Origin: Candidatus Bathyarchaeota archaeon
Lineage (GTDB): Archaea > Thermoproteota > Bathyarchaeia > Bathyarchaeales > Bathycorpusculaceae
Length of the DNA stretch: 47,440 nt
Direction of reading: 5' to 3'
Assembly: GCA_003141855.1 (NCBI GenBank)
Contig: PLNS01000022.1
Span: 1-47,440, forward strand
In this document: positions 14,471 through 23,027 of the stretch, piece after piece
Layout of the letters: each line of letters starts with the position of its first letter
Position numbering within the stretch: the stretch's first letter is position 1
Position numbers and translations under genes: made by a program
Notes under the pieces: model-generated
The model's database searches: none
Told to the model about the DNA's origin: nothing
Seen by the model: only the letters and a program-made list of their open reading frames with translations

Positions 14471-16687
14471 TTATTCGTTCTCGAAGTATTCTTCTGGCTT
14501 TGGCGGAACTGGCGGCAATCCTCTACGTTCACGGATCGTCTTTATTATTTCCGCTTGCATTTGTTCTGGAACTGGTGCCCAACGACTGAATTGTGTCGCC
14601 CAGAATGCTCTGCCCTGTGTGGAGCTGCGGAGTATATCGGCGATGCCGAAGCTTTCGGAAATGGGCATTTCAGCTTTAACGGTGATTATGTCGTCTTCTG
14701 ATGGCATGTCCAAGATCTTGCCGCGTCGCTTGTTTAGCAGTGTGATTACGGAGCTAACGAATTCGCTTGGAACTTTGCATTCAAAACTCATCAATGGCTC
14801 AAGCAGTTTTGGATCGCTCAAGAGTATAGCACAGTAGATTGGTCTCCAAGTCATGGGGATGGCTTGTGCGGGGCCCCTGTGAACTGGGTCTTCATGGAGG
14901 GTTATGTCTTCAAGGTTAACCTTTAAGCCGTAAGCTGGCTCTTTAGCTAAGGGTGAAGTGTGGACTGCTTCGCGGAATCCAGTTTTAATGTGGTCGATGA
15001 TTTCTTCAACGTATTGGCGTCCTCTAATGCGGTTACAGAGGATACAGTTTTCTTCAACTGCAACTGCACCTTTCGCTTCGTCTGGTGCCCAACCAAGTGA
15101 GCGAAGTACTTTGGTTCTTTCGTCTCTGCTTTGCATGTCACTGACTTTATCGGACTTGATTGCTTCAATTACTTCATCAGATAGTCTATCGATTGTAATC
15201 CAGAGTTTGTTATGTTTGTTGGGGCTTTTACCCATGATTGCTGGACCTTTATAGTCGTGGCTTATGGTTTCTCTGTAGATGACGATTGGCTTGCTGAGTT
15301 TAACTTTTAAGCCTGCTTCTTTCATTCGGTAAGCGGTAATTTCAAGGTGAAGCTCACCCATACCTGACAAGAGGAATTCGCCGCTTTCTTTGTTCATGAG
15401 GAAGTGCAAGTTAGGGTCTTCAGTAGTGAGTTTGTGCATGACTTTGTCGAATAAGGGTAGGTCTTTGACGTCTTCTGGTTCAACAGCGACGGTTACGACT
15501 GGGTCGGAAACGTAACGTAAGCCTTCGAAAGAGTGGACTTCTTCGCCTACTTCAGCTATGGTTTCACCTACGTGAATGGATGGTAAGCCTGAGATGGCTC
15601 CGATGTTGCCTGCTGGAACGCGGTCGATGAGAACTCGGTCTGTTGCCATACTCATGAAAACTTGTTGAATGGTACCTTTCTGGCTGCTGCTTACAAGCTG
15701 AACTGTTTTGCCTCTGGTGATTGAACCGCTGAAGATTCTGCCGATTGCAACTGTTCCGCTGTGGGGGTCAACTTCAATGGTGGATATGCACATAAGCAAA
15801 GGTGCATTAGGATCCACTTTTGCCATTCCCTGACCAGTTGCGCTATTAACGTCTCCATGCCAAATTTGAGGCTGCCTATAAGGCTGTGCTTCAAATGGGT
15901 TTGGCAGGTGCTTGACGAACATGTCTAGGACTGGTTCAGGCAGTGGTGCTTTTTTGCTTAGTTCATCGACTTTTCGGCCAACTTCTATTGGGTCACCTGT
16001 GTATGCGTCGATGATGTCTTGGAAGGATATTTTCTTTAGTTTCATGTGGTCAATGTTCAAACCCCATTTGTGTAGGGCTGAACCGAAAGCCACGCGACCA
16101 TCTTCAACGGTGACTTGCCAATCTTTCTTGTGTTCGGCAGGTGCATATTTTTCAATCAGGTTGTTGACTCTTAGAAGAATCTTGGCGAATTTCTTTTGGA
16201 TCTCAGCTGGTGTTAGTTTAATTTCTTTGATTAAGCGGTCAACTTTGTTGATGAATAGGATTGGTTTTACGCGTTCTCTCAGAGCCTGCATTAAGACGGT
16301 TTCTGTCTGAGTCATGGGTCCTTCAACGGCATCCACGACTACGAGTGCTCCATCGACTGCTCTTAGGCTTCTTGTTACTGCGCCTGAAAAGTCGATGTGC
16401 CCAGGTGTGTCGATTAGGTTGATTAAGTAATCTTTTCCTTGGTAAGTGTGAACTAGGCTGACGTTTGAAGCGAAAACGGTCATTTGACGTTTTTGCTCAA
16501 GATCCCATGAATCAAGGAACAGTTTCTGTCCTGCGGTTTGTGTGCTGATGATGCCTGCTGCTGCCAGTAAGCTGTCGGACAGGGTGGTTTTTCCGTGGTC
16601 TACATGAGCGATGATGCTGGTGTTGCGTATGATTACTGGGGAGTTCATCAGTTTAACAATTTCGTCAGTTTGCCTATAACGCGCCAA
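14471..16687 (-). CDS. Translation elongation factor 2
   Basis: This 738-aa archaeal EF-2 catalyses GTP-dependent ribosomal translocation. The G1 loop is AHVDHGKTT (27-35), with DTPGHIDF and NKVDRL motifs following, then domains II-V. The diphthamide loop reads VHRGPAQAIPMTWRP with H603 retained, but MTWRP replaces the usual basic V-R-R-A-type stretch at the loop's end. Full length and highly conserved, it is a core chromosomal gene. A TTTAATTGAATTTATT-type AT-rich tract at about 16703-16720 may be its promoter. Confidence 0.97.
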   Translation of the reverse strand: MARYRQTDEIVKLMNSPVIIRNTSIIAHVDHGKTTLSDSLLAAAGIISTQTAGQKLFLDSWDLEQKRQMTVFASNVSLVHTYQGKDYLINLIDTPGHIDFSGAVTRSLRAVDGALVVVDAVEGPMTQTETVLMQALRERVKPILFINKVDRLIKEIKLTPAEIQKKFAKILLRVNNLIEKYAPAEHKKDWQVTVEDGRVAFGSALHKWGLNIDHMKLKKISFQDIIDAYTGDPIEVGRKVDELSKKAPLPEPVLDMFVKHLPNPFEAQPYRQPQIWHGDVNSATGQGMAKVDPNAPLLMCISTIEVDPHSGTVAIGRIFSGSITRGKTVQLVSSSQKGTIQQVFMSMATDRVLIDRVPAGNIGAISGLPSIHVGETIAEVGEEVHSFEGLRYVSDPVVTVAVEPEDVKDLPLFDKVMHKLTTEDPNLHFLMNKESGEFLLSGMGELHLEITAYRMKEAGLKVKLSKPIVIYRETISHDYKGPAIMGKSPNKHNKLWITIDRLSDEVIEAIKSDKVSDMQSRDERTKVLRSLGWAPDEAKGAVAVEENCILCNRIRGRQYVEEIIDHIKTGFREAVHTSPLAKEPAYGLKVNLEDITLHEDPVHRGPAQAIPMTWRPIYCAILLSDPKLLEPLMSFECKVPSEFVSSVITLLNKRRGKILDMPSEDDIITVKAEMPISESFGIADILRSSTQGRAFWATQFSRWAPVPEQMQAEIIKTIRERRGLPPVPPKPEEYFENE

Positions 16688-17336
16688 AATTATGCAATCT
16701 CCAATTTAATTGAATTTATTACTTGAAAGACTTGTTTTTTACTTATTTGAAGCATTATTTAATCTCTCATGAAATTGGTAAGCTACATGGAAGTTGAGTT
16801 TGTAGCCTATTAACTTTATGGCATGATTTTTTAAAACAATTAAGCTAAAAAACAGTTGCCCAGCCAACCTTGACAGGGTTTTTTCTTAAATAATTTCTCG
16901 ATTGTTGTCAATTTCGGCTTTCCTAAATAGCATAGCCAGCGGTTGGCTATACTTTGCAAGCTGGTTAAGGCTAATTCGCAAAAAAGGATAAATCTACTTT
17001 ATTTTTCTATTAGCAAAAGGAAACGGAGCTAAAGGAGAAAAAAATATTAAATGAACAAAAAAGCCCTTGCATACAATTCATGGGAACGCTTCTTTTCTTT
17101 CGCGTTAAAGACAGCTTTGCGTGCGATTAGTTTAAATGCAACAATCAACAATAACCAAAAATTAAACCAGCAAAATTGGCGATGTAGATTAAAACGCTGA
17201 GGATATGAATGTACCTTCAAACCGTTGCAACTCAGGGAAATGATGCATTGTTTAACGAGTCCTTAGCACCGGTCATCTTCGCTTATTGTCGGGGTTGTTA
17301 TTAACTAACTGTTCTTGAGGTTTTGGCGGAATAAGA
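16688..17336. other. Long intergenic region, possible small ORF
   Basis: About 650 bp between EF-2 and the divergent ATPase. The only coding candidate is a 49-aa plus-strand ORF, 17051-17200 (MNKKALAYNSWERFFSFALK at its start), with GGAG near 17033 upstream; it is Lys/Asn-rich and weakly supported. No RNA gene is recognised; several AT-rich stretches could serve both divergent promoters. Confidence 0.3.
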
Positions 17337-20102
17337 TTGGAAAAAGCTGCTTCTATGACTATTGACAAGGTTCTCGATGACTTAACCACGTCAGAGAATG
17401 GGTTAACAAGCCAAGAGGCTAAACTGCGCCTCAAAAAGTACGGTTACAATCGACTTTCAGAGAAAAGGCAGATTCCGTTCATACACAAGTTTATCACACA
17501 TCTTAAAGATTTGTTCGGCATCTTGCTGCTTGTAGCAGCTATCCTATCTTATGTTAGTGGCAGTCCCGAACTTGCCTTAATCATCCTTGCAGTAGTTTTC
17601 GTCAACATTTTCGTCAGCATCTTTCAAGAATCGCGTGCAGAAAAAGCCATGGAAACCCTCAAAAGCTGGATGCCCGAGTATGCCAAAGTTATCCGTGACG
17701 GAGAACTTAAGAAAATCTCTGTTAGAGAGATTGTTCCAGGAGACATCATTCAACTCGATGAAGGTGACCGTGTTCCAGCGGATGCACGATTAATTGAAGC
17801 TTTTGATTTATGGACTAACAACGTTCCTCTAACAGGTGAATCTGAACCGCAGCCACGTGTTGCCGACACCGTTAAAGTAGTTGAGAAGGCGTATTTGTAT
17901 GCGCCAAACCTCATCTTCATGAGCACCAGCGTTGCAAAAGGGCAAGGTAAAGCCGTTGTTTATGCCACTGGAATGACTACGCAGTTTGGCAAAATCGCCT
18001 CTTTAACGCAGACTATTCGTGAGGAGGAAAGTCCGCTTCAGAAAGAAATAGCTTCAATGGCCAAGTTTGACTTTATAATTGCGGTAGTCGTAGGCACAGT
18101 CTTCTTTTCGGTCAGTTTTCTTTTCTTGGGTGCTTCTCTTGCCACCAGTTTTCTGTTTATGATTGGTGTGATGGTAGCTTGTGTTCCTGAAGGCTTGCAA
18201 GTTACGGTTTCCAGCGCCTTAGCCATCAACGTGCTCAAGATGGTTAAACAGCATGTTGTGGTTAAGCGGTTGTCAGCTGTGCAAACTTTGGGCAGCGTCA
18301 CCGTAATCTGCACCGACAAAACAGGCACAATCACCAAAGGCGAAATGACTGTTAACAAGCTCTGGGTAAAAGACCGCGTTGTCGAAGTTTCTGGTTTAGG
18401 TTATAATCCAGTTGGCGATTTCACCTTAAACGGTCAACCCTTGCGAGAAGGCGAAACCAAATCACTTGAGAAACTTTTGGAAATTGCCGCGCTCTGCAAC
18501 GGCGCCAAGATTGACCCACCATCAGACCGAAACCGCAATTGGAGCGTAATCGGCGACCCAACCGATGGCGCATTATTAGTTTCTGCGCTCAAATACGGTT
18601 TTAACATTGAGGATGAATTGGTTGAGAAACCAATCATCGACATTTTACCGTTCAGTTTTGAGCGAAAACGCATGACTACCGTTCACAAGCTCAACGGTAA
18701 CCTTTTCATTTACACGAAGGGTGCCCCAAGAAACATCCTTGACGTTTGCACCAAGGTATTCGTCGACGGCAAAGTGGAAGAGTTAAACCAGGAAAACATG
18801 GATTGGATAGAAACAAGAATCCACGAATTCGCAAACGAAGGCCTACGTGTGATAGCTGTCGCCTACAAGAAAATACCTAGAACAGAATACAAAAAAGGCG
18901 AAGAAGTAGAAAAAGACCTCATCTTTGTCGGTTTAGCAGGAATGCGCGACCCACCAAGAACAGAAGTAAAAGACGCCGTTGAAAAAGCAAAGCAAGCTGG
19001 AATAAAAACAGTCATCATCACAGGCGATTACGGTCCAACTGCACAGGCTATAGCTCAAGAAGTCGGCATAGTTGAAAAAGAATGCTGCCAGATCATCCGA
19101 GGAGTGGACCTTGAAGACCTAAACGACAAAGCAATCGTAGACGAAGTCAAAAAAGGCAACGTAATTTTTGCACGGGTTTCTCCAGAGCAGAAGCTTCGCA
19201 TAGTTAAAGTTCTCAAGAAGAGCGGGGAAGTTGTTGCGGTTACGGGTGACGGAGCAAATGATGCACCATCACTTAAGGAAGCGGATATTGGTGTTGCCAT
19301 GGGTGTTTCTGGAACGGATGTTGCCCGTGAAGCCGCCGACATAGTGTTGCTAAATGACAGTTTTGCGTCGATTGTTAAAGCGGTTGAGTCTGGCAGGGCA
19401 ATCTATGAGAACATTCGCAAGTTTATCGTTTACGTGTTCTCTCACAACTGGGCAGAACTAATACCATTCGTACTTTACGCTTTGCTCGGCATCCCATTGC
19501 CTCTGCTTGTCGTACAAGTACTGGCTATCGACCTAGCAATAGACGTCATCCCCAGCTTAGCGCTTAGCCGTGAACCTCCAGAAACAGGAATCATGCAGGA
19601 GCCGCCAAGAAGCCTCAAAGAGAGACTATTCACGGGCAAAGTCTTTGGGCGTTCACTCTACATCGGCGTAATCATCGCGGTCGGAGCGATGATCGGGTGC
19701 TTGAGCGCTTGGATGGCTGGCGGCTGGCATTATGGCATGGCTTTAGCGTCAAATGACCCAGTATACATTAAAGGAGTTACGATGACGTTCGCGGGCATAG
19801 TGGTTGCCCAAGCCGGAAACGTCTTAGCCTGCAGAACCAGCAAACAATCCATCTTCAAAACGAGCATCAAAACCAACAAGTGGATAATCGTGGGCATAGT
19901 GGCGCAGCTTTCAATTTTAGCCATCCTAGTGTATGTCCCGTTGATGCAGAAATTCTTCGGAACAACCGCACTCGGCTTCACAGACTGGATATTCCTAATT
20001 TCACTGGCGCTGGTAGTAATCTTTGCTGAAGAAATCAGGAAATTCTTTGCCAGAAGATTCGGCAAAACAACTGAAGACCTAAGCAAACACGACCACACAT
20101 AA
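17337..20102 (+). CDS. P2-type cation-transporting ATPase (Ca2+ or Na+ class)
   Basis: This ATPase of about 921 aa has an N-terminal cation_ATPase_N-like region (LTSQEAKLRLKKYGYNRL), TGESEPQ actuator loop, VPEGL in helix M4, phosphorylation D327 in DKTGTIT, KGAP nucleotide site and GDGANDAPSL hinge, then six C-terminal helices. This layout is P2 (SERCA/Na,K-like), not heavy-metal or P3 proton type. TTG 17337 has weak upstream GGCGGA; ATG 17355 is an alternative that loses six residues. It pumps a cation, probably Ca2+ or Na+, across the cytoplasmic membrane. Confidence 0.88.
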   Translation: MEKAASMTIDKVLDDLTTSENGLTSQEAKLRLKKYGYNRLSEKRQIPFIHKFITHLKDLFGILLLVAAILSYVSGSPELALIILAVVFVNIFVSIFQESRAEKAMETLKSWMPEYAKVIRDGELKKISVREIVPGDIIQLDEGDRVPADARLIEAFDLWTNNVPLTGESEPQPRVADTVKVVEKAYLYAPNLIFMSTSVAKGQGKAVVYATGMTTQFGKIASLTQTIREEESPLQKEIASMAKFDFIIAVVVGTVFFSVSFLFLGASLATSFLFMIGVMVACVPEGLQVTVSSALAINVLKMVKQHVVVKRLSAVQTLGSVTVICTDKTGTITKGEMTVNKLWVKDRVVEVSGLGYNPVGDFTLNGQPLREGETKSLEKLLEIAALCNGAKIDPPSDRNRNWSVIGDPTDGALLVSALKYGFNIEDELVEKPIIDILPFSFERKRMTTVHKLNGNLFIYTKGAPRNILDVCTKVFVDGKVEELNQENMDWIETRIHEFANEGLRVIAVAYKKIPRTEYKKGEEVEKDLIFVGLAGMRDPPRTEVKDAVEKAKQAGIKTVIITGDYGPTAQAIAQEVGIVEKECCQIIRGVDLEDLNDKAIVDEVKKGNVIFARVSPEQKLRIVKVLKKSGEVVAVTGDGANDAPSLKEADIGVAMGVSGTDVAREAADIVLLNDSFASIVKAVESGRAIYENIRKFIVYVFSHNWAELIPFVLYALLGIPLPLLVVQVLAIDLAIDVIPSLALSREPPETGIMQEPPRSLKERLFTGKVFGRSLYIGVIIAVGAMIGCLSAWMAGGWHYGMALASNDPVYIKGVTMTFAGIVVAQAGNVLACRTSKQSIFKTSIKTNKWIIVGIVAQLSILAILVYVPLMQKFFGTTALGFTDWIFLISLALVVIFAEEIRKFFARRFGKTTEDLSKHDHT

Positions 20103-20196
20103 GCGCTCGGAGCAGTCTATACCCCCTTATTTAAAGACAAATCATGAATTGCGCTATACTCTTAAGTTAGGCAAGGAATTCTTAGGCTGAAAAAAC

Positions 20197-21189
20197 ATGC
20201 CACAGCTAACGCCTGAAGCAATCTGGAACCTGAACGAAAAAGAACTCTTTACCTTGTTGGAATCAGGAGCCTTCAAGCAAAAAGAAAGAGAAATCCGCTT
20301 TTATGCGCCAAGCTTCACTTACTACAAAACTAAACATTACTGTTCCTCAACAACCGACTTCCCAACCATATCCATAACTGGCAACGCTTGCGCATTAAAC
20401 TGCAAACATTGCGGCGGCAAAGTGCTCGAAACCATGCATCCAGCGTTCTCGCCCGAGGAACTGTTTGAGTTGGGCGTGAAGTTGAAGCGGAATGGCGCTA
20501 AAGGTTGCCTTGTCAGCGGCGGATGTTTGCCTGATGGTTCGGTGCCTCTTGACGGGTTTGTGCCTGTTCTCGGGAGGTTTAAGCGGGAGCTCGGCTTAAC
20601 GGTCTTCGTCCACACAGGCATAATCAGGCGTAAAACAGCAGTTGCGCTCAAGGAAGCCGGGGTTGATGCAACGTTAATCGATGTTATCGGCTCGGCAGAA
20701 ACAGTGGCGAAAATCTACAACCTCAAAGTAACCGTCCAAGACTATGCCGATTCGCTCAAAGCGATGCAAGAAGCAAAATTACATTTTGTTCCGCACGTTA
20801 TCGTCGGGTTAAACGATGGCAAACTCGACGGCGAACTAAAAGCCCTCCAAATGATACAGCAAGTTAAGCCCTCCGCCATAGTTATAATTGCGTTCATGCC
20901 CATACATGGAACAGCCATGGCAAAAACACCGCCCCCCAAACCATTAGATATAGCCAAAGTCGCCGCCTTGGCACGTCTGATGTTTCGAGAGACCCCGTTG
21001 GTTTTGGGTTGCATGCGTCCAAAAGGCGCGATGCGAGGGGAAACGGATGTTTTAGCGTTGAAGGCTGGGGTAGATGCCATCGCATTCCCCAGTGAACAAG
21101 CAATCGAGTATGCAAAAGGCAAGGGTTACGGGACCGCTTTTTCGTCTTATTGTTGCGCCCAAATGTACCTCGACGCAGTCAAAAAGTAG
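20197..21189 (+). CDS. Radical SAM protein, biotin/lipoyl-synthase-like
   Basis: This 330-aa enzyme has CX3CX2C at C65, C69 and C72 (NACALNCKHCGG), preceded by FPTISITG, then GGCLPDG and a TIM-barrel pattern (HVIVGLNDG, FMPIHGTAM). The ITG-C-C-C-...-LETMHPA start resembles archaeal two-subunit lipoyl synthase proteins (LipS1/LipS2) and BioB-like enzymes. Lipoyl synthesis is plausible but unproven; the partner subunit is not in this window. It stands alone on the plus strand. Confidence 0.75.
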   Translation: MPQLTPEAIWNLNEKELFTLLESGAFKQKEREIRFYAPSFTYYKTKHYCSSTTDFPTISITGNACALNCKHCGGKVLETMHPAFSPEELFELGVKLKRNGAKGCLVSGGCLPDGSVPLDGFVPVLGRFKRELGLTVFVHTGIIRRKTAVALKEAGVDATLIDVIGSAETVAKIYNLKVTVQDYADSLKAMQEAKLHFVPHVIVGLNDGKLDGELKALQMIQQVKPSAIVIIAFMPIHGTAMAKTPPPKPLDIAKVAALARLMFRETPLVLGCMRPKGAMRGETDVLALKAGVDAIAFPSEQAIEYAKGKGYGTAFSSYCCAQMYLDAVKK

Positions 21190-21202
21190 CCGTTTGGCGT
21201 TT

Positions 21203-21799
21203 TTACGGTTTCAGCATTTTTTTGCCAAGCACAATAGCCCACGCCGAAACAGCAAGCCCTGATACGAATTCGGGAACCGCAACGTTCGGAACGTAATTAA
21301 ACGCAAACAACAAAAGCCATGGCAAAGCCGCAGCAACCCCCACCGCAACAGTGAAAACCGCCATTCCGCGCTGGTGGCTAAGCCAAAACGCGCAAGTTGT
21401 GATAAACAGTGAAATTGGCGCCAGCACAAAGAACGCTACTGAAACCAAATAGTGGGTTGGCGAAAAGCTCTCGTTAAAAACTCCGATAGCAATAAGCGCC
21501 ACTGTCGCGGCTGCAAAAAACGCCGAGCCGATTTTGCCCACCCCGCTTTTCCCAAGATAGGTGAATAATCCGAATATGGCAAAGTTGAAGGATAAAAGTC
21601 CGCTGGCGACGAGCCCGAAGTTGAAGAGCGGTCCAGTTATGCCTGGTATGATGCCTAAGTCGCTCAAAGCATTGTTAGTCCAACTGAACGCTGGATAAGA
21701 GGCAATGGCTATCAGAATGCAGGTAAAGCCTATTGCGGGCGCTACTATGCCTGCGGATGCTCCCATCCTTTGGTAAACAACATTTCTTGGGGCTGACAT
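21203..21799 (-). CDS. DUF998-like membrane protein
   Basis: This 198-aa protein has about six hydrophobic helices and the SYPAFSWTNNALSDLGIIPG segment near the N-terminus, characteristic of DUF998 membrane proteins. It is convergent with the radical SAM gene (13-bp gap) and divergent in function from neighbours. Its biochemical role is unknown. Confidence 0.8.
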   Translation of the reverse strand: MSAPRNVVYQRMGASAGIVAPAIGFTCILIAIASYPAFSWTNNALSDLGIIPGITGPLFNFGLVASGLLSFNFAIFGLFTYLGKSGVGKIGSAFFAAATVALIAIGVFNESFSPTHYLVSVAFFVLAPISLFITTCAFWLSHQRGMAVFTVAVGVAAALPWLLLFAFNYVPNVAVPEFVSGLAVSAWAIVLGKKMLKP

Positions 21800-21826
21800 A
21801 CGTTTACTTATTAGGGGCAGCTTGCT

Positions 21827-22533
21827 TTAAGAATTTGCGTCCTCAGGAACATAACGTCTTAGTCTTTGCAGAGATTGCAGTTTTTCTTTTTCGCCGATTT
21901 TCGCTTCTAGAACGGATTGCTTGAGGATTTGGATTGATTCATCCATTGCTTTGCGGTCAACTGGATAGGGAACGCCGTCTTTTCCGCCGTAAGCAAAACT
22001 GAACTTGACTGGGTCTTCCCAGCTTGGCGCTTCGCCGTAAACCAGTTCGGCTACGAGCGCTAATCCGCGGACGGTTGCGGGTCCGACGCCTTTTACGCTG
22101 AGCAGTTCCTCGTAGTTGCTGGGTTGGAACTCGTAGACTCGGCTTAGAGTGTCCCAGTTTATGTTGCGGGGCATGTTGAGGGTTGTTAGGGTCTGCCGCC
22201 ATGGGTCCGCCGTTTTGGGAAGCCACTCCTGCAGCGACGTTTGGTTTAGGGGTTTGGCGGTGGATTGGATTAAGTTCATGAGTTTGCGCGTGGGTTCCTT
22301 TGCCAAATCGACGGAGGCTTTTCTGGCTGCATCGCTGGTTTTCGCCACCATGTTCAGGGCGCGTTCGCGTTTTACGCTGCCCACGATGGCGTTGTGTGGT
22401 TCCTCCACGAAGCACTTTGTGTTTTCGCTTAGCCAGTGGTAGCGCCTCGCCGAGCGGTCTTGGTCGCTCATGCCCTGCTGGATAACCGCCCACTTCTCGT
22501 CTTTAGTTACTAGGAAGGCGTGGTGGTAGAGTT
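21827..22533 (-). pseudogene. DUF763 gene, 3' half (interrupted by provirus)
   Basis: The open frame begins at the att repeat (LYHHAFLVTKDEKWAVIQQG) and runs MSDQDRSARRYHWLSEN... to the stop, with a helix-hairpin-helix ELLSVKGVGPATVRGLALVAEL and the family's PYPVDRKAMD end. The 5' half is at 36049-36481. Joining both at AACTCT gives a continuous product of about 377 aa, the expected DUF763 size. An internal ATG (22471) could still express a 214-aa fragment. DUF763 is widespread in archaea with unknown function; the HhH suggests DNA binding. Confidence 0.88.
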
Positions 22534-22599
22534 TAAAGCGTGTTAGTGGATATATCGCCAGCGCTATCTTCCCTTTTTCTTTTTTTGGAGGTTGTTTGT

Positions 22600-22854
22600 T
22601 TGGTTAGCTCTGACCTTACGGTTTCGGGGTTCAAGCTCCGTAAGAAAAGGGGAGTTATCCCTAAAGCAGACAAAGGCAAACCACACAATTACCCTAAGAA
22701 ACGTAAGGCGCGGCACCATTACCCGAAAGTTAGAGTTGGTAAGGATGGCAGAGGTTACCAACTGCCAATGAATGTTTTTGTTTCTTCTAAAATTAATTTT
22801 TCTTTAAACCCTCAGAGCGTCAACATGTCAACAGGTCGAAGGCTTGGAAAATGA
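22600..22854 (+). CDS. Small basic element protein (84 aa)
   Basis: TTG 22600 is chosen because GGAGG (22587-22591) lies eight bases upstream; the longer frame starts outside a ribosome site. The 84-aa product is strongly basic (KLRKKRGVIPKADKGK, YPKKRKARHHYPKVRVG), suggesting nucleic-acid binding. Its stop overlaps the next start as ATGA. It is the first gene from the left end of the element. No family is recognised. Confidence 0.6.
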   Translation: MVSSDLTVSGFKLRKKRGVIPKADKGKPHNYPKKRKARHHYPKVRVGKDGRGYQLPMNVFVSSKINFSLNPQSVNMSTGRRLGK

Positions 22855-23027
22855 GCGATGAACGAGAGAAAAAACCGAAAGTGCTACCGTTATCGGTGGA
22901 CGAATTTAACGAGTTGCAAAGGTTAAATCTAGTTAGCGCAAGAGTTGATTATGATGTGAAATTGGCTCGTCACCAGCTTAATTTTCGGCGTGAAACTCAA
23001 GGCTGCATAAGGGAGTATGTTCGTTGA
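22851..23027 (+). CDS. Small charged element protein (58 aa)
   Basis: ATG 22851 overlaps the previous stop (ATGA) and the stop overlaps the next TTG start (TTGA), so three genes are translationally coupled. The 58-aa product is helical and charged (LSVDEFNELQRLNLVSARVD), with one cysteine. It may be an adaptor or assembly factor for the 890-aa protein; the role is unknown. Confidence 0.6.
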   Translation: MSDEREKKPKVLPLSVDEFNELQRLNLVSARVDYDVKLARHQLNFRRETQGCIREYVR

